A DNA stretch of 64,000 nt from Talpa occidentalis (GCF_014898055.3 NW_023604295.1:140274676-140338675); one strand, 5' to 3'. Counted from the first letter of the stretch, positions 13,836 through 27,114 are shown. Program-made: numbers and translations. The notes: generated by a model from the sequence alone, not told the origin.

Positions 13836-15719
13836 CTCTACCTATCTAGCTATCGTTTTTTTCCCCTAACGTCAAGCCCCAGTAAAGTTTCTTTTGGGGT
13901 ATTCTCACATAAGATCAGTGCAGTTTGCCTAACCTGTGGTATTTGACTTAATTCTCTATGAGGAAATTTTAAGCATTTGATTCTGTGATTTATTGGGACT
14001 TACATCAGAAAAGTAAAGGCCCTTCAGATTTGAAATCCCTATGGGTCTTGCTGTAAGAGATATTATTCAGAACAAGTCCCTGAACTAACATAAAGAGGAC
14101 ATCAAGATTAGATTTATCCTAAAAACTGTAACTATGGCCATACTATCATAGGCCAGGACTGAAATATTTTCTAGCCATGAATTAAAAACAAAAATAAAAA
14201 TGAAGCCACCATGCTCTACATGTCCTTGACCTTGTTGTTCTATCTGAATATTCCCTGGAACTCTCACTCACAGACATGATGATCACAAGATAGTATCTCC
14301 CCTCCATGGACCACTCTCCGGCCTTAGGGCTCTCTGCCTAGAAATCATAGCCTGCGTCATCAGAAATCAGGCTCCTCCTTGTCTTAGGTTTTTACATAGA
14401 TCATCCCCCTTCCACTGCCAGAATTGTTTTTATGAAATGACCCCCAAATCTAGAATGCTATCTTAGCCATTCCTATTCACATTATCCTGTCCAATTTTTT
14501 ATACAAAGGCATATGAATTTGTTTTATTTTCTCTAACCCTTGCCTTTAGATATAATATAGTACCTAATTAGTGCCTGGACTGCTGTAGCTGCTCAGAAAT
14601 TGATTAAGTTGATTTAGTTAGTAAAGAGGAAAAAAAATCAGGGAGTATTTAAGCTAAAACTTGAAACTCAGCACTTTCCAACAGTGTCTACATATTCAGA
14701 GATTATTAAGAATGAATGAAATACATAGAATCACTGCACTGCAATAATCCTTGCAGGGGGTTAACAAATGGAAGAAAAAAATGAAGAACCAGATGGAATT
14801 GTCACAGATGAGACCTGCAGCCCTATGTAACAATTCTTTTATCAATAAGTTGCCCCAATTTTTAGTTTTCTCAACACACTGCAACGATTCACAACTGGAC
14901 TTCAAAGTTGGAATCCAATGTGTCCTATCTTTTAACTATAACTTCATAATGTTGTGAGCTCCATTTAATTTCATTGTTTTACCCACAACTAGCTACACAG
15001 AATCAAAGGGCTCTAACTTAGAAGCAATTTTCCCAAATGGAAAAGAAGATTGAATAGTAATTCATACATGAAGACTGTTTCTACAGAAAAACATCAGAAT
15101 TATAGACTAATGCAATCTTACTTGCTGGTGAGAAATTAGCAGGGGAATGGGACAGGAAACTCTGGTTCACAAAGCAAGTGGTAAAGTCAGAGATGGTTGA
15201 CTGAGCAAGAAATGATGTTCTCACTGTATCATTTCTTGCAAGAATGAATAAGTAGAAGAAACATATGGGGTTTGTTTCTGTGTTGAATATTCCCCCACGG
15301 GTAATGAGAAGTCCTCAGAGCAAACAGGCAACATTTATTTGAAGGCAAAAATTAAAACCCAAAGCAAAACAACACAGTGGCAACAAATCAAGCGAGTAGG
15401 AATTGGAATTGACATTCCTGGACCTTAAGAGCCACCTGTCCCTTCTGAATTTCATTTTAGTCTTTATTCTTTACCACTCACATTCCACCAATGTAACTTT
15501 CTGTCATATAATTCTGTAGTAACTAAGTTATAGCTCTTTGTGAAAAGGACTTCCATTTATATAAATTTTATAACACAAATGAAAGCTGATGCTTTTATTC
15601 AGTTAGATTTTGAAGGAGCTAATCACTATATGTCATTACTTGATAGTAGTCATAGCACGTCCTATAGATCTAAGCAAAATGAAAAAAAAACTGTATAAAA
15701 AGCATTTGTTCATTCATTC
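11548..15719. other. AT-rich stretch without a supported gene
   Basis: No coding signal. The segment about 14290-14610 has an L2-like feel, but the match is too weak for a separate call. Contains one compound microsatellite. Confidence 0.5.
13764..13833. repeat. Compound (CT)n(CA)n microsatellite
   Basis: A CT run with two GT interruptions passes directly into about 18 CA units. An open frame crosses it with Ser-Leu and Thr-His runs; that frame is an artefact of the repeat. Confidence 0.95.
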
Positions 15720-15737
15720 ATACACTTAATACATTTG

Positions 15738-15992
15738 GGGTCTCCTTAGTGGCACAAGGGGTGAAGTCTCAGCACTAGGAAGCTATCGGCAGCCACTGCA
15801 GCATGAGTTCGATCCCACAGAGCGGACCCACATGGCACAGCAGACCTCACCTGTCTTGCCTGCTGCTCCCCTCAGCAGTGTATTTCAGTGGATCTGCCTG
15901 TTTTGCTCCCCACTCTGTCCCTGGTGAATCCTCTCACCCCCCACACCTCTGGTCTATACCACAGCTCTTGTACATATAAAAAAAACGCAAAC
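15738..15992 (+). mobile_element. T+ SINE copy 3 (older type)
   Basis: Sense copy with B box 'gagttcgatccc'. The tail is mutated, with the ATAAA repeats reduced to a short A run. TSD of 18 bp with two mismatches: 'atacacttaatacatttg' (15720-15737) and 'atacatttaatgcatttg' (15993-16010). The mismatches indicate some age. Confidence 0.95.
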
Positions 15993-16632
15993 ATACATTT
16001 AATGCATTTGCATTAAGCTATTGTGCCCTGAGTTGTCACAGCCTCTGAAGACAGTAATGAACATAAGAGTACAAATTCCTTGCTCTTCTGGAGCTCACAT
16101 TTAACTTTAAAAAATAAAAGACAAAAACCAAAACAAATGAATAAATGATGGATGTAATATTTTAGCTGCTTCTAGAAGGGGGTGGGATTGCACTGGGCTT
16201 GTAATTGTACTTCAGGGTTTTTGTTGACTTGTTTCACGAATGCACCTTTCCTTTATCACCATCCAAGAAAGTACATGTACTTTCTCAAAGTGCTGAACGA
16301 GGTTAATGAAGTCTGTAAATCCTATGAATTATTGATGCATTTAAGGCAGAGATAAATGTTACTCACCATTTTCTTGTGGTGTGTGTCTATCTATGTATAT
16401 TTGGGTACACGTGCAGATGCTATTTAAGCCTCACGTAGGTAGTTCTCCTTAGGGGAAAAATTCATATTCAATTTGACCAAGATGATTTGTCACCGTTTTA
16501 TATTTAAATGATTATACAAAACTGTGGTATGTGTCAATCATGCATGAGCAGTGTATGACAAATAGAGTGAACTCCTCAAACCACATTTTCTGCCTTCCTA
16601 CCAAAACTAGCTCTTTGCGGTGCAGCTATTTT

Positions 16633-16885
16633 TTTTTTTTTTTTAAAGATTCATTTTATTTATACAATAGCTGGGTACAAACCAGAGGCATGAGAGGGTG
16701 ACCGTACTTACTAGAGACAGAGTGGGGAACAGAACAGGCAGATTGACTAAGGTACACTGCTGAGGGGAGCAGCAGGTGAGTCATGTGGGTTGTTCCCTGG
16801 CTGGGGATAGAACTCGTGCTGCAGAGGCTTCCGACTGCTTCATCATGCTGTGCTTAACCCCTTGCACCACCAGGAAGGTCCCTCT
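16633..16885 (-). mobile_element. T+ SINE copy 4 (older type)
   Basis: Reverse copy starting in poly-T and 'aaagattcattttattta' and ending 'caccaggaaggtccc'. It lacks roughly 20 bp around the 'gaggtctgctgtgcc' block. Perfect 14-bp TSD 'ggtgcagctatttt' at 16619-16632 and 16886-16899. Confidence 0.95.
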
Positions 16886-16899
16886 GGTGCAGCTATTTT

Positions 16900-18062
16900 A
16901 ATGGAGGAAAAATTATTTCCTTTAAAATTGCACATATGTATTCAACAGAAAGATGTATCTGTGGTATACACTTAATGAACACTAATAGTTACAAAGAAAC
17001 AAACAGAATTTTAAATACCATGTCAATAAGCTATGGATATATTTTACTAGTAGTTTAGAGTGGAAGGACTTTGCCTAACACTCTGATGATCTTTCAGATT
17101 CAAGCAAGCAATAAAAGAAATGCATTGCAATATGGGGTTAGTGCTCATAAATGTGTATTAATTAGGCATCACTAAAATAGGAAGTACTAAGTCTTAACAG
17201 TTGGAGTTGAATTTTTCAGATGTAGACTCAGTAGAAATGAATGCCCATCCTAAAAATGTACAAGAGGGAAGAAGGATAAATAGAGAACAGTAATTAACGA
17301 AGAATTTTAACTTGTCATTTTAGCCAGCTCAATACTTTTGAATTTTTACATTACCTTCCATCTTCTCTACTTTTTGTTCAAATTTTTGAAAATATTTTTA
17401 TGAGAATAGGATTAATTTAGTTAGCAAGCTGAGTTTTAGATATTTCACATGTTTAATTTGTGTGTACTTTTCTGTACTCATTTTAAGAGCACCCTTTGGG
17501 ACTGTATCCAACGAAAACGCTCAGCAAGGCTCGATTTCTTTTTCTTTTTCAATTTAGTACTTTAGTTCCATTTTTCTTATTTTAGGAAAATGACTATATG
17601 TTCACTAACACTTCTAAGCTTATTTTCCAATAGCTGTGCACGTATTATTCTATATCTCTTGAATGAACTCATTCCTATTTAACTCAAAGCAATAGATTAT
17701 TTTTACAAACTAATAAACAAACCAATTTCTATATAAATAGGTAAAAAATAGGGTTAGAGAAATAGCACAGTGCAAGCCAAAATATTTTTTAGAGAGTTAC
17801 TGAGAGAAAAGTCTGAAATTGTGTTATATTTAAAAATTTATTCTTAATTTGAACATAAATATCATAATAAAATTTTGAATTTCTCTCCATTAATTCCATA
17901 ACCTGCACAGCTATTTTTTTTTTCTCATGGGATCTTTTGTGCAGTGGTTATAAATAATAGGATCTGCCTGCAACTCTAGTTTTTTAGCAATCACATGTAG
18001 CATTGTTTTTTTTTTTTTTTTTGTATATTGTGATCATGCTGGCATTTCAAGATCTCTCCAAT
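16900..18062. other. AT-rich sequence, nothing recognised
   Basis: No repeat family or frame that I can support. Confidence 0.5.
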
Positions 18063-18073
18063 GTAGTTATTTA

Positions 18074-18346
18074 TTTATTTATTTTTAAGGATTTTATTTA
18101 TTTATACAAGCACTTGGGTATAGGCCAGAGGCATGGGAAAGTGAGAGAATCCACCAGAGACAGACCAGGGGGCAGAACAGGCTAAAGGACCAAAATACCC
18201 TGTGAGGGGAGCAGCAGGCCAGACAGGAGAGGTCTGCTGCACCGTGTGGTTATCTCCCTGGCCATCCAGGAATCGAACCCATGCTGCAGATGTTGTGGAT
18301 AGCTTCCCAGCGCTGTGCTCAACCCGCTGAGCCACCAGGGAGGCCC
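18074..18346 (-). mobile_element. T+ SINE copy 5 (intermediate type)
   Basis: Reverse full-length copy with an ATTT-rich tail, B-box complement 'ggaatcgaaccc' and head complement 'gccaccagggaggccc'. TSD 'gtagttattta' at 18063-18073 and 18348-18358. The open frames across it are SINE shadows. Confidence 0.93.
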
Positions 18347-18358
18347 AGTAGTTATTTA

Positions 18359-18469
18359 ATGTTCCAAATATTGAGGAATAAATTGAGGGCAGCTAAGAAA
18401 CATATTTCATTATTTGCTTCAACAGAAGAGCAAACCCAGCATCTAAAAAGGAGATGGTGCTTTAGAATC
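18359..18469. other. Short unassigned gap
   Basis: Between the SINE and an L1; nothing recognised. Confidence 0.5.
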
Positions 18470-19552
18470 TAATACCAGCACCATTTTGTGATGTGTTTGA
18501 GGATACTTCTCCAATAGCAAGGAAAACAAAAGGAATATATACAAATGGAACCATATCATTTGCACAGTGCACAGTGAAAGAAATTATCACTAAAAACAAA
18601 CAAACATAGAACCTTACTGAGCAGGAGAAAGTATGCGCACACATCTGACAAGGGACTTATATCCAAGATTGACAAAGAATTCATACAACTGAACACAAAG
18701 AAAACAAATACCAATTGAAATATGGGCAGAAGAGTTAAACAGGCACTTCTCCATAGAACACATACAGATGACCAATAGGTACATTCATGAATGTTCATCA
18801 CTTATTATCAGGGAAGTGCAAATAAATATAACAATCAAATACTATCTCACACCTGTGACAATGAGTCATATCAAAAATACCAGAAACAAGTGTTGGTATG
18901 GAATAAAAGGAACCCTCATACACTGTGGGTCCTGTACACTGGTCTAGCACCTATCAAAACATAATGGAAGTTTCCGAAAATATTAAAAAATAGATCTATC
19001 ACACAATCCAGCAAACCCACTTTAGTTATCTACTCAAAGAATGCACAACACTAACTTGAAGGGACTCCTGTGTTCATTGCAGCGCTAGTTATAATAGCCA
19101 AGATATGGAAACATACTAAATGTTCAAGGATAGATGAGTAGATAGGAAGGTAGGGGTGTGTGTGTGTGTTTGTGTGTGTGTGTGTAATGAAACACTACTT
19201 AACTACATGATAAGATGAACTCCTGCTATTTGTGACAACGTGAATAGACGTGGAAGGATAATGCTAATTCTGAGCAAATTAGGTCAGAAAGCAAAAGATA
19301 GATACTGCATAGTTTTGCTTATGTGTGGAATATGGAGAAACAAACAACAGCAACAAAAAGGATCAGACAAAACCAAACCAGTAACAAACACTAGAAATGT
19401 GACTGTAGACTTGAGGCTACCATAGGGTGAGGGTGAGTGGGGATGGGGATTGTGGTCTACCCAATGGGCTAATGGAGACTTGGCAGAGGATGAAGGTGTA
19501 TGGCCCTATAAGTCTGAATCATGTAGTGTTGCAAACTGTTACCTAAAAAAAA
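18470..19552 (+). mobile_element. Old LINE-1 3' part, sense
   Basis: Sense L1 ORF2 C-terminal region followed by 3' UTR and an A tail. Landmarks include 'gggacttatatccaagatt', 'atgggcagaagagtt', 'atcagggaagtgcaaat', 'caagtgttggtatgga', 'ttgcagcgctagtta' and 'agccaagatatggaaac'. The 3' UTR resembles the copy ending near 39.7 kb. The frame is broken at many points, so it is inactive. The 5' edge is approximate. Confidence 0.85.
19155..19185. repeat. (TG)n microsatellite
   Basis: TG dinucleotide run inside the old L1, with one interruption. Confidence 0.92.
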
Positions 19553-20134
19553 AAATAGAAGAAAATGTGTTAAAAATCACTGAAAAAAGATTTTTCTATC
19601 ACTGGAAATTTTATTCTTTATTAGTAATGACATGCAGCTACTCCAGCTTTCTCACTATGCTTTCAGTGGATAATATATACCTCTCAGGCCAGTATAATGT
19701 GCCGGGGCAATCAGCAGAAGAATGGTTGAAATGCAGAGGTTATTCTCAAAGCAGAAATTCTGGTCAGATATTACAGTCTAGGAAGTTTATGACAACCACA
19801 CAACCCCAGAAAAACAATCCAATAACAAATATTTGCACAATGTAATTCCTATGTGCTAAGAGTATCAGATTTCTTCTAGAAATCATTTGTACTCACACCA
19901 ACATATTTTATTCCTTTAAAACATGTTTCATTTTTGTTGTTTCCATATTTGGGGTGCTACCTTATAGGATAATAGGCTAACAGAATGTGTCACGTTCCAT
20001 TCTTTCTTTATTTGGAGATTTTAATACCCCAATAACAGTTTGTGCGTTGGTAAGGAAATCTACATACACAATGTGACAGATCCAGACATAAATGTGGATA
20101 CAGATTATGTATAAGGGCAGATATATACCCTTGT

Positions 20135-20165
20135 ATGTGTTTGTGTGTGTGTGTGTGTGTGTGTG
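20135..20165. repeat. (TG)n microsatellite
   Basis: TG dinucleotide run; it creates the His-Thr runs in minus-strand open frames. Confidence 0.92.
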
Positions 20166-22833
20166 CTGTGTTGGCTTGGAGAGAGTCATAATTGTGTGAA
20201 CATGATGGGGAATGCCTGGTGCAGAAGCACTGGTACACTTTCCATATTTTATTTTCAAGGTGATTCAGTTAATGTGAGGATAAAGATTACTGATACTGAA
20301 ACAAAAATCCATATCGAAGTTAAAAAGTGACACATCTTGGCTCAGAAGAGCATCTTTAATGTCAATAAATCCAATTCTTACTTAAGCTCTTTCTTACTTC
20401 TATTGGAAATGCAGTTTGCTTATTGTTTGCACTTCATTATGGTTGTATTGAACATAGAGATCCATCATCTAAGGGAAAACCATTAACTAGACATCAAAGT
20501 GCTTTAGTGATGTCACCTGGTCTGCAGCATATTATCACTTTGCTCTCAGTTTCAACTTGGAAAATATTTCATTTTTGTTATTTCCATATTTGGGGTGTTA
20601 CTTTATGGGAAAATTAGTAAAAATGTAAACGTTTTATATTTTAGTTGAATTTTTATCCATGAAACTTAGACATTTTAATAACAGATTTACATAAAAATGC
20701 TATCATAGTCTTGATACTAAATTGTCAATCCTTTTAATCATAGATCTGATAATTTAAAGCATCATTATTTTCTTTATAATTTTAAGGAGAGAGTATTTTA
20801 GATTAGTATATTATTTAAATGTGGAAACTGCAAATTGACAACATCTGGTACTTTAATGCAAGATGATATGGCACTGATTGTAAAATTAAGGTTACAGAAT
20901 TTGACAGCTTCTTTAGGCACTACAAAAATAGCAATAATTAATTCAAAGCTGCAATTTACTACATTTTGATGCCCTTTGAACTTTGAAATGAGATCTGTAA
21001 GATCTTTTTATTGGTGCACACAAGTAACACAGAATAAATGATAGAAATATGAGACTCTTAAAAATAAATATGGCTGCATGTTTCAATGTCTATTTCAGAA
21101 TCATTAAATATAATATATTAAGTGGTCATTGAAGTCTAATGCATTCCTATTTCACTGCAAATCCATTCTATCCTATAAAGATTATTTTATTGAGAGCTGT
21201 TTTCTGTTCATTGAACAACGTTTAAACATAACAAACATATTAAGAGACAATTTATATATGAGACAAACACACAAATATACGGTGCATATGTAAGTAGAAA
21301 TTAATATTAAATTATTTCATGTATAGGCATCTAATAATTTTTTAAAGATTTAAAAAATTAGACAAAATCAATTTTAAAAGGTTAACTCAAAACAGTAATA
21401 AAGAGCAAAGTTTTCTCGGTAATTAGTATTCGGTACATTGGTGAGAAAATGTTCAATATGCATTTTTTATTTAGCACATTATAAACATGATTACATTTAG
21501 TTACCAAGAGATAAAAAATATACTTAACCTTTTTATCTACTTCAAGTGAGTATAAAAAAAAGTGAAGCTGACAACTGCAGCAAAAATAGAAAATCATTAA
21601 GCTAAAGCAAAGAAATCAAGTTTTGTGTTCTCAGTGCAAATTCATTAACCTATTCAAGAATATCCTGAAATAATGTATGATGTCTATTTGTATCTCTTAA
21701 AAGTTTTAAAAGCGTATTCTTAAAAACTTTATAAACATCTAGGAAATTACATATAGAGAAAAACAAATAATTTCATAAATATTGAAATATTTTTAGTGGT
21801 GTTAGACTATGGTTTGTTTGAGTAAGTGATATTATCTAATTCTTAGACTAGAAAAATATATGGGAAATCACAATTTTATTCCTGATTCCCAAAATTCTAA
21901 AAAATATCCTCAGACAAACATTTTCACCTTTTTTTCCTATACACGGAGAAAATGAAGATAATAATATTTGCTTTTTATCAGACAAAATTTTTCCAATGAT
22001 TCATGAAATAAAGATTTCATAATTCCAGGAGAAAAGATTTGTGTCATTTAGAACCATAAAACATTATTTCAAAACTGAATTATGAACCTTCATTTATTCT
22101 GAATTTGAAATTAGTATCAAAAGAAAAGAGTTTTATGTAGAGAATTTTTCTCTTGGTTAAAATGTCATGAACTTGGAAAAAGATTTAGTGTTTTAGAAAA
22201 AGACCGATATCCGAATAAATTTTCAGAATTGAAACTTTCTGAAGGTCCCTAGGCATTTTAAATAATATAAAAATGTCAGTATTGCAGTGTCGTGAATTTT
22301 TAGCCCAACACAAAGATGGACTTTGTTATGGAGAATGTTGCTAACACTTAAGAGAGCTAGGCCATTCCCCAGGAGCTTTGGACTTTCTTCCTCCTGACTC
22401 ATTACACTTTACTCAGTGAGTACATGTTCCCAGCAAGGGTCTTAATCAAATCTACCATATAGACCTCAGAATATACTGAATGCTCAGGTACAGGTATGAG
22501 ACCAGGAAAGCAGAGGGAATATTAATATATTACATCTACACTTATGTTTCAACTAACTTAATGTAATTATAAATCTTTTACAATTAATTATTGCATTTTT
22601 TCATTGAAGAAATGGAAGCAAATCATGATTTTGTAAAGTACTGAAATCACATTGCTATTAGTCAAGTTCATATTTACTAATGGATCAACTAAGTCACTTT
22701 TACTTGTGAAACACCAACAGGAAACAAGCAGTACCCTTACGATCATAAAGTTCATTTGTAGGTAGAAGTGATTAATCACCAGAGATGAAGGCTTTCATTC
22801 AACATACACATAACTATATTCCACTCCCTCTTT

Positions 22834-23023
22834 TTACCACATTGCTAGAGTTCTTGGCCATCTCTTTCTATCCCTACTATGTAGTTGAAGAAAAGCATCT
22901 CCGTCCACATCCTTGATAACCACCTCCACCCTCTGCACTGCAAGCAGACATGCCACTGATCCGTTATCTGCCCTGACAGCACTTTCTGTATCTTCCAGAA
23001 ACAGAATGAAGTTGCTTACCATG
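22834..23023 (-). other. Exon-like open segment, function unknown
   Basis: On the minus strand a good polypyrimidine acceptor ('ccctgtctctccag', plus-strand 23024-23037) precedes an ATG (23022-23020) and about 62 open codons ending at a stop at 22834. Composition is less AT-rich than its surroundings. No domain is recognisable, the frame stays open upstream of the acceptor, and no nearby polyadenylation signal or partner exon is evident. It could be a remnant exon, a decayed repeat or chance. Confidence 0.15.
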
Positions 23024-23594
23024 CTGGAGAGACAGGGACAGAGACAACGATTAAGGTATACAGCATAATTTTTAAAAGCATTTACATACATGAAAATCAT
23101 ATGAGAAGTGTCTATGTGATTTGTGTGCAAGGTAATGGTGTTTTTTTTTAATATAGTAAAATTCTTTTTTATATTTGTGAATGAAAGAACTATGCTGAAG
23201 TTCAAGAGATGCAGTCATTGCACAATGACATGACTATGCTTAAATGATAGAACTGTAGACTTAAATGTGGTTTAGCTGGCAAATTTGATGCTATAGGTTT
23301 TTCAAACATGATAATCATAAAAAAGTAACTTTCTAAAAGAAAGAAAAACATGTACCTTTTTTCACTTTAAGAATATTACAATAGAAAGAACATGATGTCC
23401 TGTCCTAAGTTTGTATGCAAACATACAATGTGTTATTTCTTAAGACCCTTGCAAAATGTAAACAGAACACATACATTGAATATTTAGCAGATAAAATTTT
23501 CAAAAAAGTTTATCTTTTTATTTCTTGGTGATTCATAAATAAATAATAAATTTCATTTAACCTCAGATTTAGTATATTCCCAAGATTTTATAGT

Positions 23595-23656
23595 TATATC
23601 TTTAAGATAAATAAGATGTTAGGGGTATATCTTTAAGATAAATAAGATGTTAGGGG
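23595..23656. repeat. 31-bp tandem duplication (2 copies)
   Basis: The unit from 'tatatctttaag' to 'gatgttagggg' occurs twice head to tail without a mismatch. Confidence 0.95.
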
Positions 23657-24838
23657 TTTAAAAACCACATACTTACATAAAGGCTGAATGAGAAGAAAAC
23701 CTAAAAATCACCTAGCACAGTGCCTAATTTTGTTTATTAAAAACCATGCCTCAAGAGGCGACTGTCATAATCACAGAGCAGTGGTCAAATTAATAGCCAA
23801 ACCAAAATCACGACAATATTCTGATCCTCAAACCATTTTTCTAACTTTAGGCACATACTGTCAATTTAACACAGAATCAAATTGTTTTCCAATTTCAAGG
23901 AAGCAAAAAATAGATGCCCTTACTTCCCTTCCCTATCATGATTAAAACAAAATACTTAAAAAAAAAATCTTTAAAAATACAAGGTTAATTTTAAAACACT
24001 TATATGTGCCGGGATATGGAATATATGAGTAGAAAGTAATTTAATTCCTTTGTAAAATTAATGAAAGGTGCAGGAAGGAAAGATCTTTTTTGCTACTGTT
24101 CAATATTTTTACTGCCTCCACATTTTTAGGCTGTAACGAATTTCAGTATTGCAGTGACTTTTGGCCTCTAGCTATCACAAGGTCTAATACCATGCCTCAG
24201 CCTCATACAAGGCAAAAGTCTTATACAATTTCTTATTCTGTCTGTGATGGGTGCAATTAATCTTTGTTTCCCAATGTTACAATGACTCCAAAGTTTGTGA
24301 GAGAGAAATATGAGGTTGCTATAGAAGCAGAGGGAAATTCTGTTATGTTCTTCACTGAGGTGATAATGATCTATCAATATAGATATAAATATTTTAGGGC
24401 AAAGAATATTAATAGGTATATAGAATTTCATCATGATAAACTGATCAAATTATCAAGTGACCATAACTACTAAACATTTATGCACACCGTAACAGAGTTA
24501 CAAAATACAGGGAGCAAAGTCAGCTTGGAACTGCAAAGGGGAAAGTCAAATCTACAATCACAGTATTCACTACTTTAATATTATTTCCCAGAAAGCTGAT
24601 GGAGCAAGCTGAAGATCATTGTAGTTATAATAGACCTGAGTGGAACTTCTTAATCTGATGTAATTAACATTTAGAAAACATTGAGACAAATGATAGCAGA
24701 TGACAGGTTCTTTTCAAGTGCAAACAGAACAGTGCCCAAGATAAATCATGCTATGTGCCTCAAAATAAGTCTATACATCTGCAATAGTTCAAGTCATGCA
24801 AAGTGTGTTATTTGAGCACATGGAATTAAATTGAAAAT

Positions 24839-25440
24839 CAATAACAGAAAGCGATCTCAGAAGCCCAAAGATGCCTGGAAACTAAGTAGAAATTAACAGA
24901 AAAAGAAGAAATAAAAAAGGGAAATTAGAAATTCTTCTGAGTTTAATAAAAATGAAAATCAGCATAATTGAGTCTGTGGGATGCAGCTAAAGCAGTACTT
25001 CAAAAATTTATAGCACTACCTGTAATAGAAAAGAAAGGTACAAAACCAATTATCTGAACTTAGTGTTTTAAAGAAAATCAATAAAATGGATACAACTATT
25101 TACAATGATAAGAGAAATTAGAATATACAGAAATCATCCATATCAAAAATGAGAGAGGAGCATAACTACAGGTACTACAGATATTACAAGAATAAGACAA
25201 TGATATGAACTTTATTCACAAAATGTGACAACTTAAATGAAATATATGATTTAACTTATAAAACAAATATGACAAATTCCATTCAAGAAGAAACCATTAA
25301 CTTGAATAACTCTGTGTCTGGTAAAGGTATTGAATTTTGCAATGTTATCCTCAAATTAGTGTATAGACTTCACACGATCCCAATCAAAATATTAATAGAA
25401 TTTGGGAAAATCAGGAAAAATGATACATTGATATGATGAA
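24839..25440 (+). mobile_element. Decayed LINE-1 ORF2 fragment
   Basis: Contains typical L1 ORF2 internal landmarks in the sense direction: 'gaaaatcagcataattgag', 'gtgggatgcagctaaagcag' and 'acttcaaaaatttatagca'; further on, 'cccaatcaaaatat'. The intervals are shorter than expected, so internal deletions are likely. The frame is destroyed. Boundaries are approximate. Confidence 0.65.
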
Positions 25441-25610
25441 GGACTGATTTGGAATTCTACCTGTGAATCTAATGTAACATATATATGTTGGTGCTCAACA
25501 ACGAACATCTGAAACATATAATTTTATAATGCAATGATACTTTAATAACAATACACTAATTAAAAAGAGGGAAAGAAAAGACTAGTTATGTACCTAGGGG
25601 ATATTTGTAT

Positions 25611-25654
25611 CTAATTAATACAAATATCTAATTAATACAAATATCTAATTAATA
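25611..25654. repeat. 17-bp tandem repeat (2.6 copies)
   Basis: Unit 'ctaattaatacaaatat' repeated. The bases just upstream ('atatttgtat') are the reverse complement of part of the unit, so the block can fold on itself. Confidence 0.95.
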
Positions 25655-25857
25655 ATGAATTTGAAGATATAACCTGTAAAAATTTTCTGAAAACCTAATA
25701 ACTATAGAATCATCCAATAAAAAATTGAATCAAAGACTTGAAATAAATGGCTAAAAGATTTGGAAAAAAAATCCTCTCCAAAGAATTAATGCAACTATGA
25801 CAATAATCACTTCGAACACCAATCATTTAAATACTACATTAAAAGAAAAGTTGATAT

Positions 25858-26092
25858 GGGCCTCCCCTGGTGGCTCAGTGGTTGAACACTGGGTTGCGAA
25901 GCTGCCCGCAGCCTCTGCAGTGCTGGTTCGATGCCCGGCTGCCACGCTCGCTGCTCCCCTCAGCAGTGTATTTCGTCGGTCTGCCTGTTCTTTTCCCTGC
26001 TCTAGCTCTGGTGAATTCTCTCACCCTCCCGCGCTTCTGACTGTACCCAGTGCTTGTATAAATAAATAAAATAAATCTTTTTTTAAAAAAAG
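25858..26092 (+). mobile_element. T+ SINE copy 6 (younger type, internal deletion)
   Basis: Sense copy with a clean head 'gggcctcccctggtggctc', B box 'ggttcgatgccc' and tail 'ataaataaataaaataaatcttt'. The middle block ('cccacatggc...agacctctcc' in other copies) is missing, about 50-60 bp. TSD 'agttgatat' at 25849-25857 and 26093-26101. Confidence 0.95.
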
Positions 26093-26136
26093 AGTTGATA
26101 TAACACATTTTAAAACGATCTATATCCAAACAAATT

Positions 26137-26408
26137 TTTTTAAAGATTTATTTATTTACGAATACAAGAACTGGGTTAAGGGCCAGAGGTGGGGGGGGGG
26201 TGAGAAGATTCACCAGAGACAGAGTGGGGAACAGAACAGGCAGATTTACTGAAATACACTGCTGAGGGGAGTGGTGGGTGAGTCAGGAGAGGTCTGCTGT
26301 GCCATGTGGGTGTCCTCCCTGGCCGGCCTGGGATGAAACTCCTGCTTCAGTGGCTGTGGATAGCTTTCATATGCAGCATCTTAACCCCATGCACCACCAG
26401 GGAGGCCC
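26137..26408 (-). mobile_element. T+ SINE copy 7 (older type)
   Basis: Reverse full-length copy with a G run inside ('ggtgggggggggg' near 26188). TSD 'aaacaaatt' at 26128-26136 and 26411-26419. It lies 44 bp after the sense copy 6, forming an inverted pair. Confidence 0.95.
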
Positions 26409-26419
26409 TTAAACAAATT

Positions 26420-27099
26420 GTAAATATTAATAAACAGCCTGATCCCCAAATTGGCACCCTGGGATTATGCAATGAATTCAAGGACACTAGGGGAGTTTTT
26501 AACTCAGTATCATCGGACACCCACAGACTACCATTGTTAAAGTTTTGTAAATGCTGTCTTCATAGAATAATTAGGAATATATTTTGACTTAAGGGTGCTT
26601 TGGAAAAATTTTAAGAGACTCAGGTCACCACAGACCAAGGGCATCTGAGGAACTTCTGTTGTGGACACTCTATTTTGTTATAGTTGAATTTTAGCTGTAA
26701 TGAACATTATAAGGCTATTTTGAGTGCAGATTGTTAAACCAGAATACAGAATGTAGTGAGAATTCTACTAAAGGTAACAAGAATGGTAACATGCTGTCCT
26801 GATCACCATGCTCTAGTTCCCAAGCAGGTCTGTGTCATTAGAGAAAAAGAAAAAAAGAAATTAATTGGTTCTTTCTGCAGTCTATCTGTCTGTTTTCTGT
26901 CAACCAGGGGTAAGAGATCAGAAATTGCTTAACATTTTGCTTATGCAGGGAATTTATTAAAATTACTCCCTCAGGAATTCCCACTAGCCTCCTAGGCTAA
27001 TAACCCCTTATCACATTTTTGTTAGTTTGTTTTTCCTATATATTCCTAACATGCATTTATCCAGATGTTGCAGTTTATATTAATAGTTCTTCTTTCAAA
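26420..27099. other. Unassigned AT-rich sequence
   Basis: No supported feature. Confidence 0.5.
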
Positions 27100-27114
27100 G
27101 AGAAAATATTTCTT

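Larger units (their letters stand above)
19557..24838. other. AT-rich stretch without a supported gene
   Basis: No coding gene. A 131-codon plus-strand frame (19450-19845) begins in the L1 3' UTR and crosses its A tail, so it is not a gene. Holds a (TG)n run, a 31-bp tandem duplication and one weak exon-like frame on the minus strand, each listed separately. Confidence 0.5.

Noticed and set aside
19450..19845. 131-codon plus-strand frame
   Set aside because: It starts in an old L1 3' UTR and reads through its A tail as lysines.
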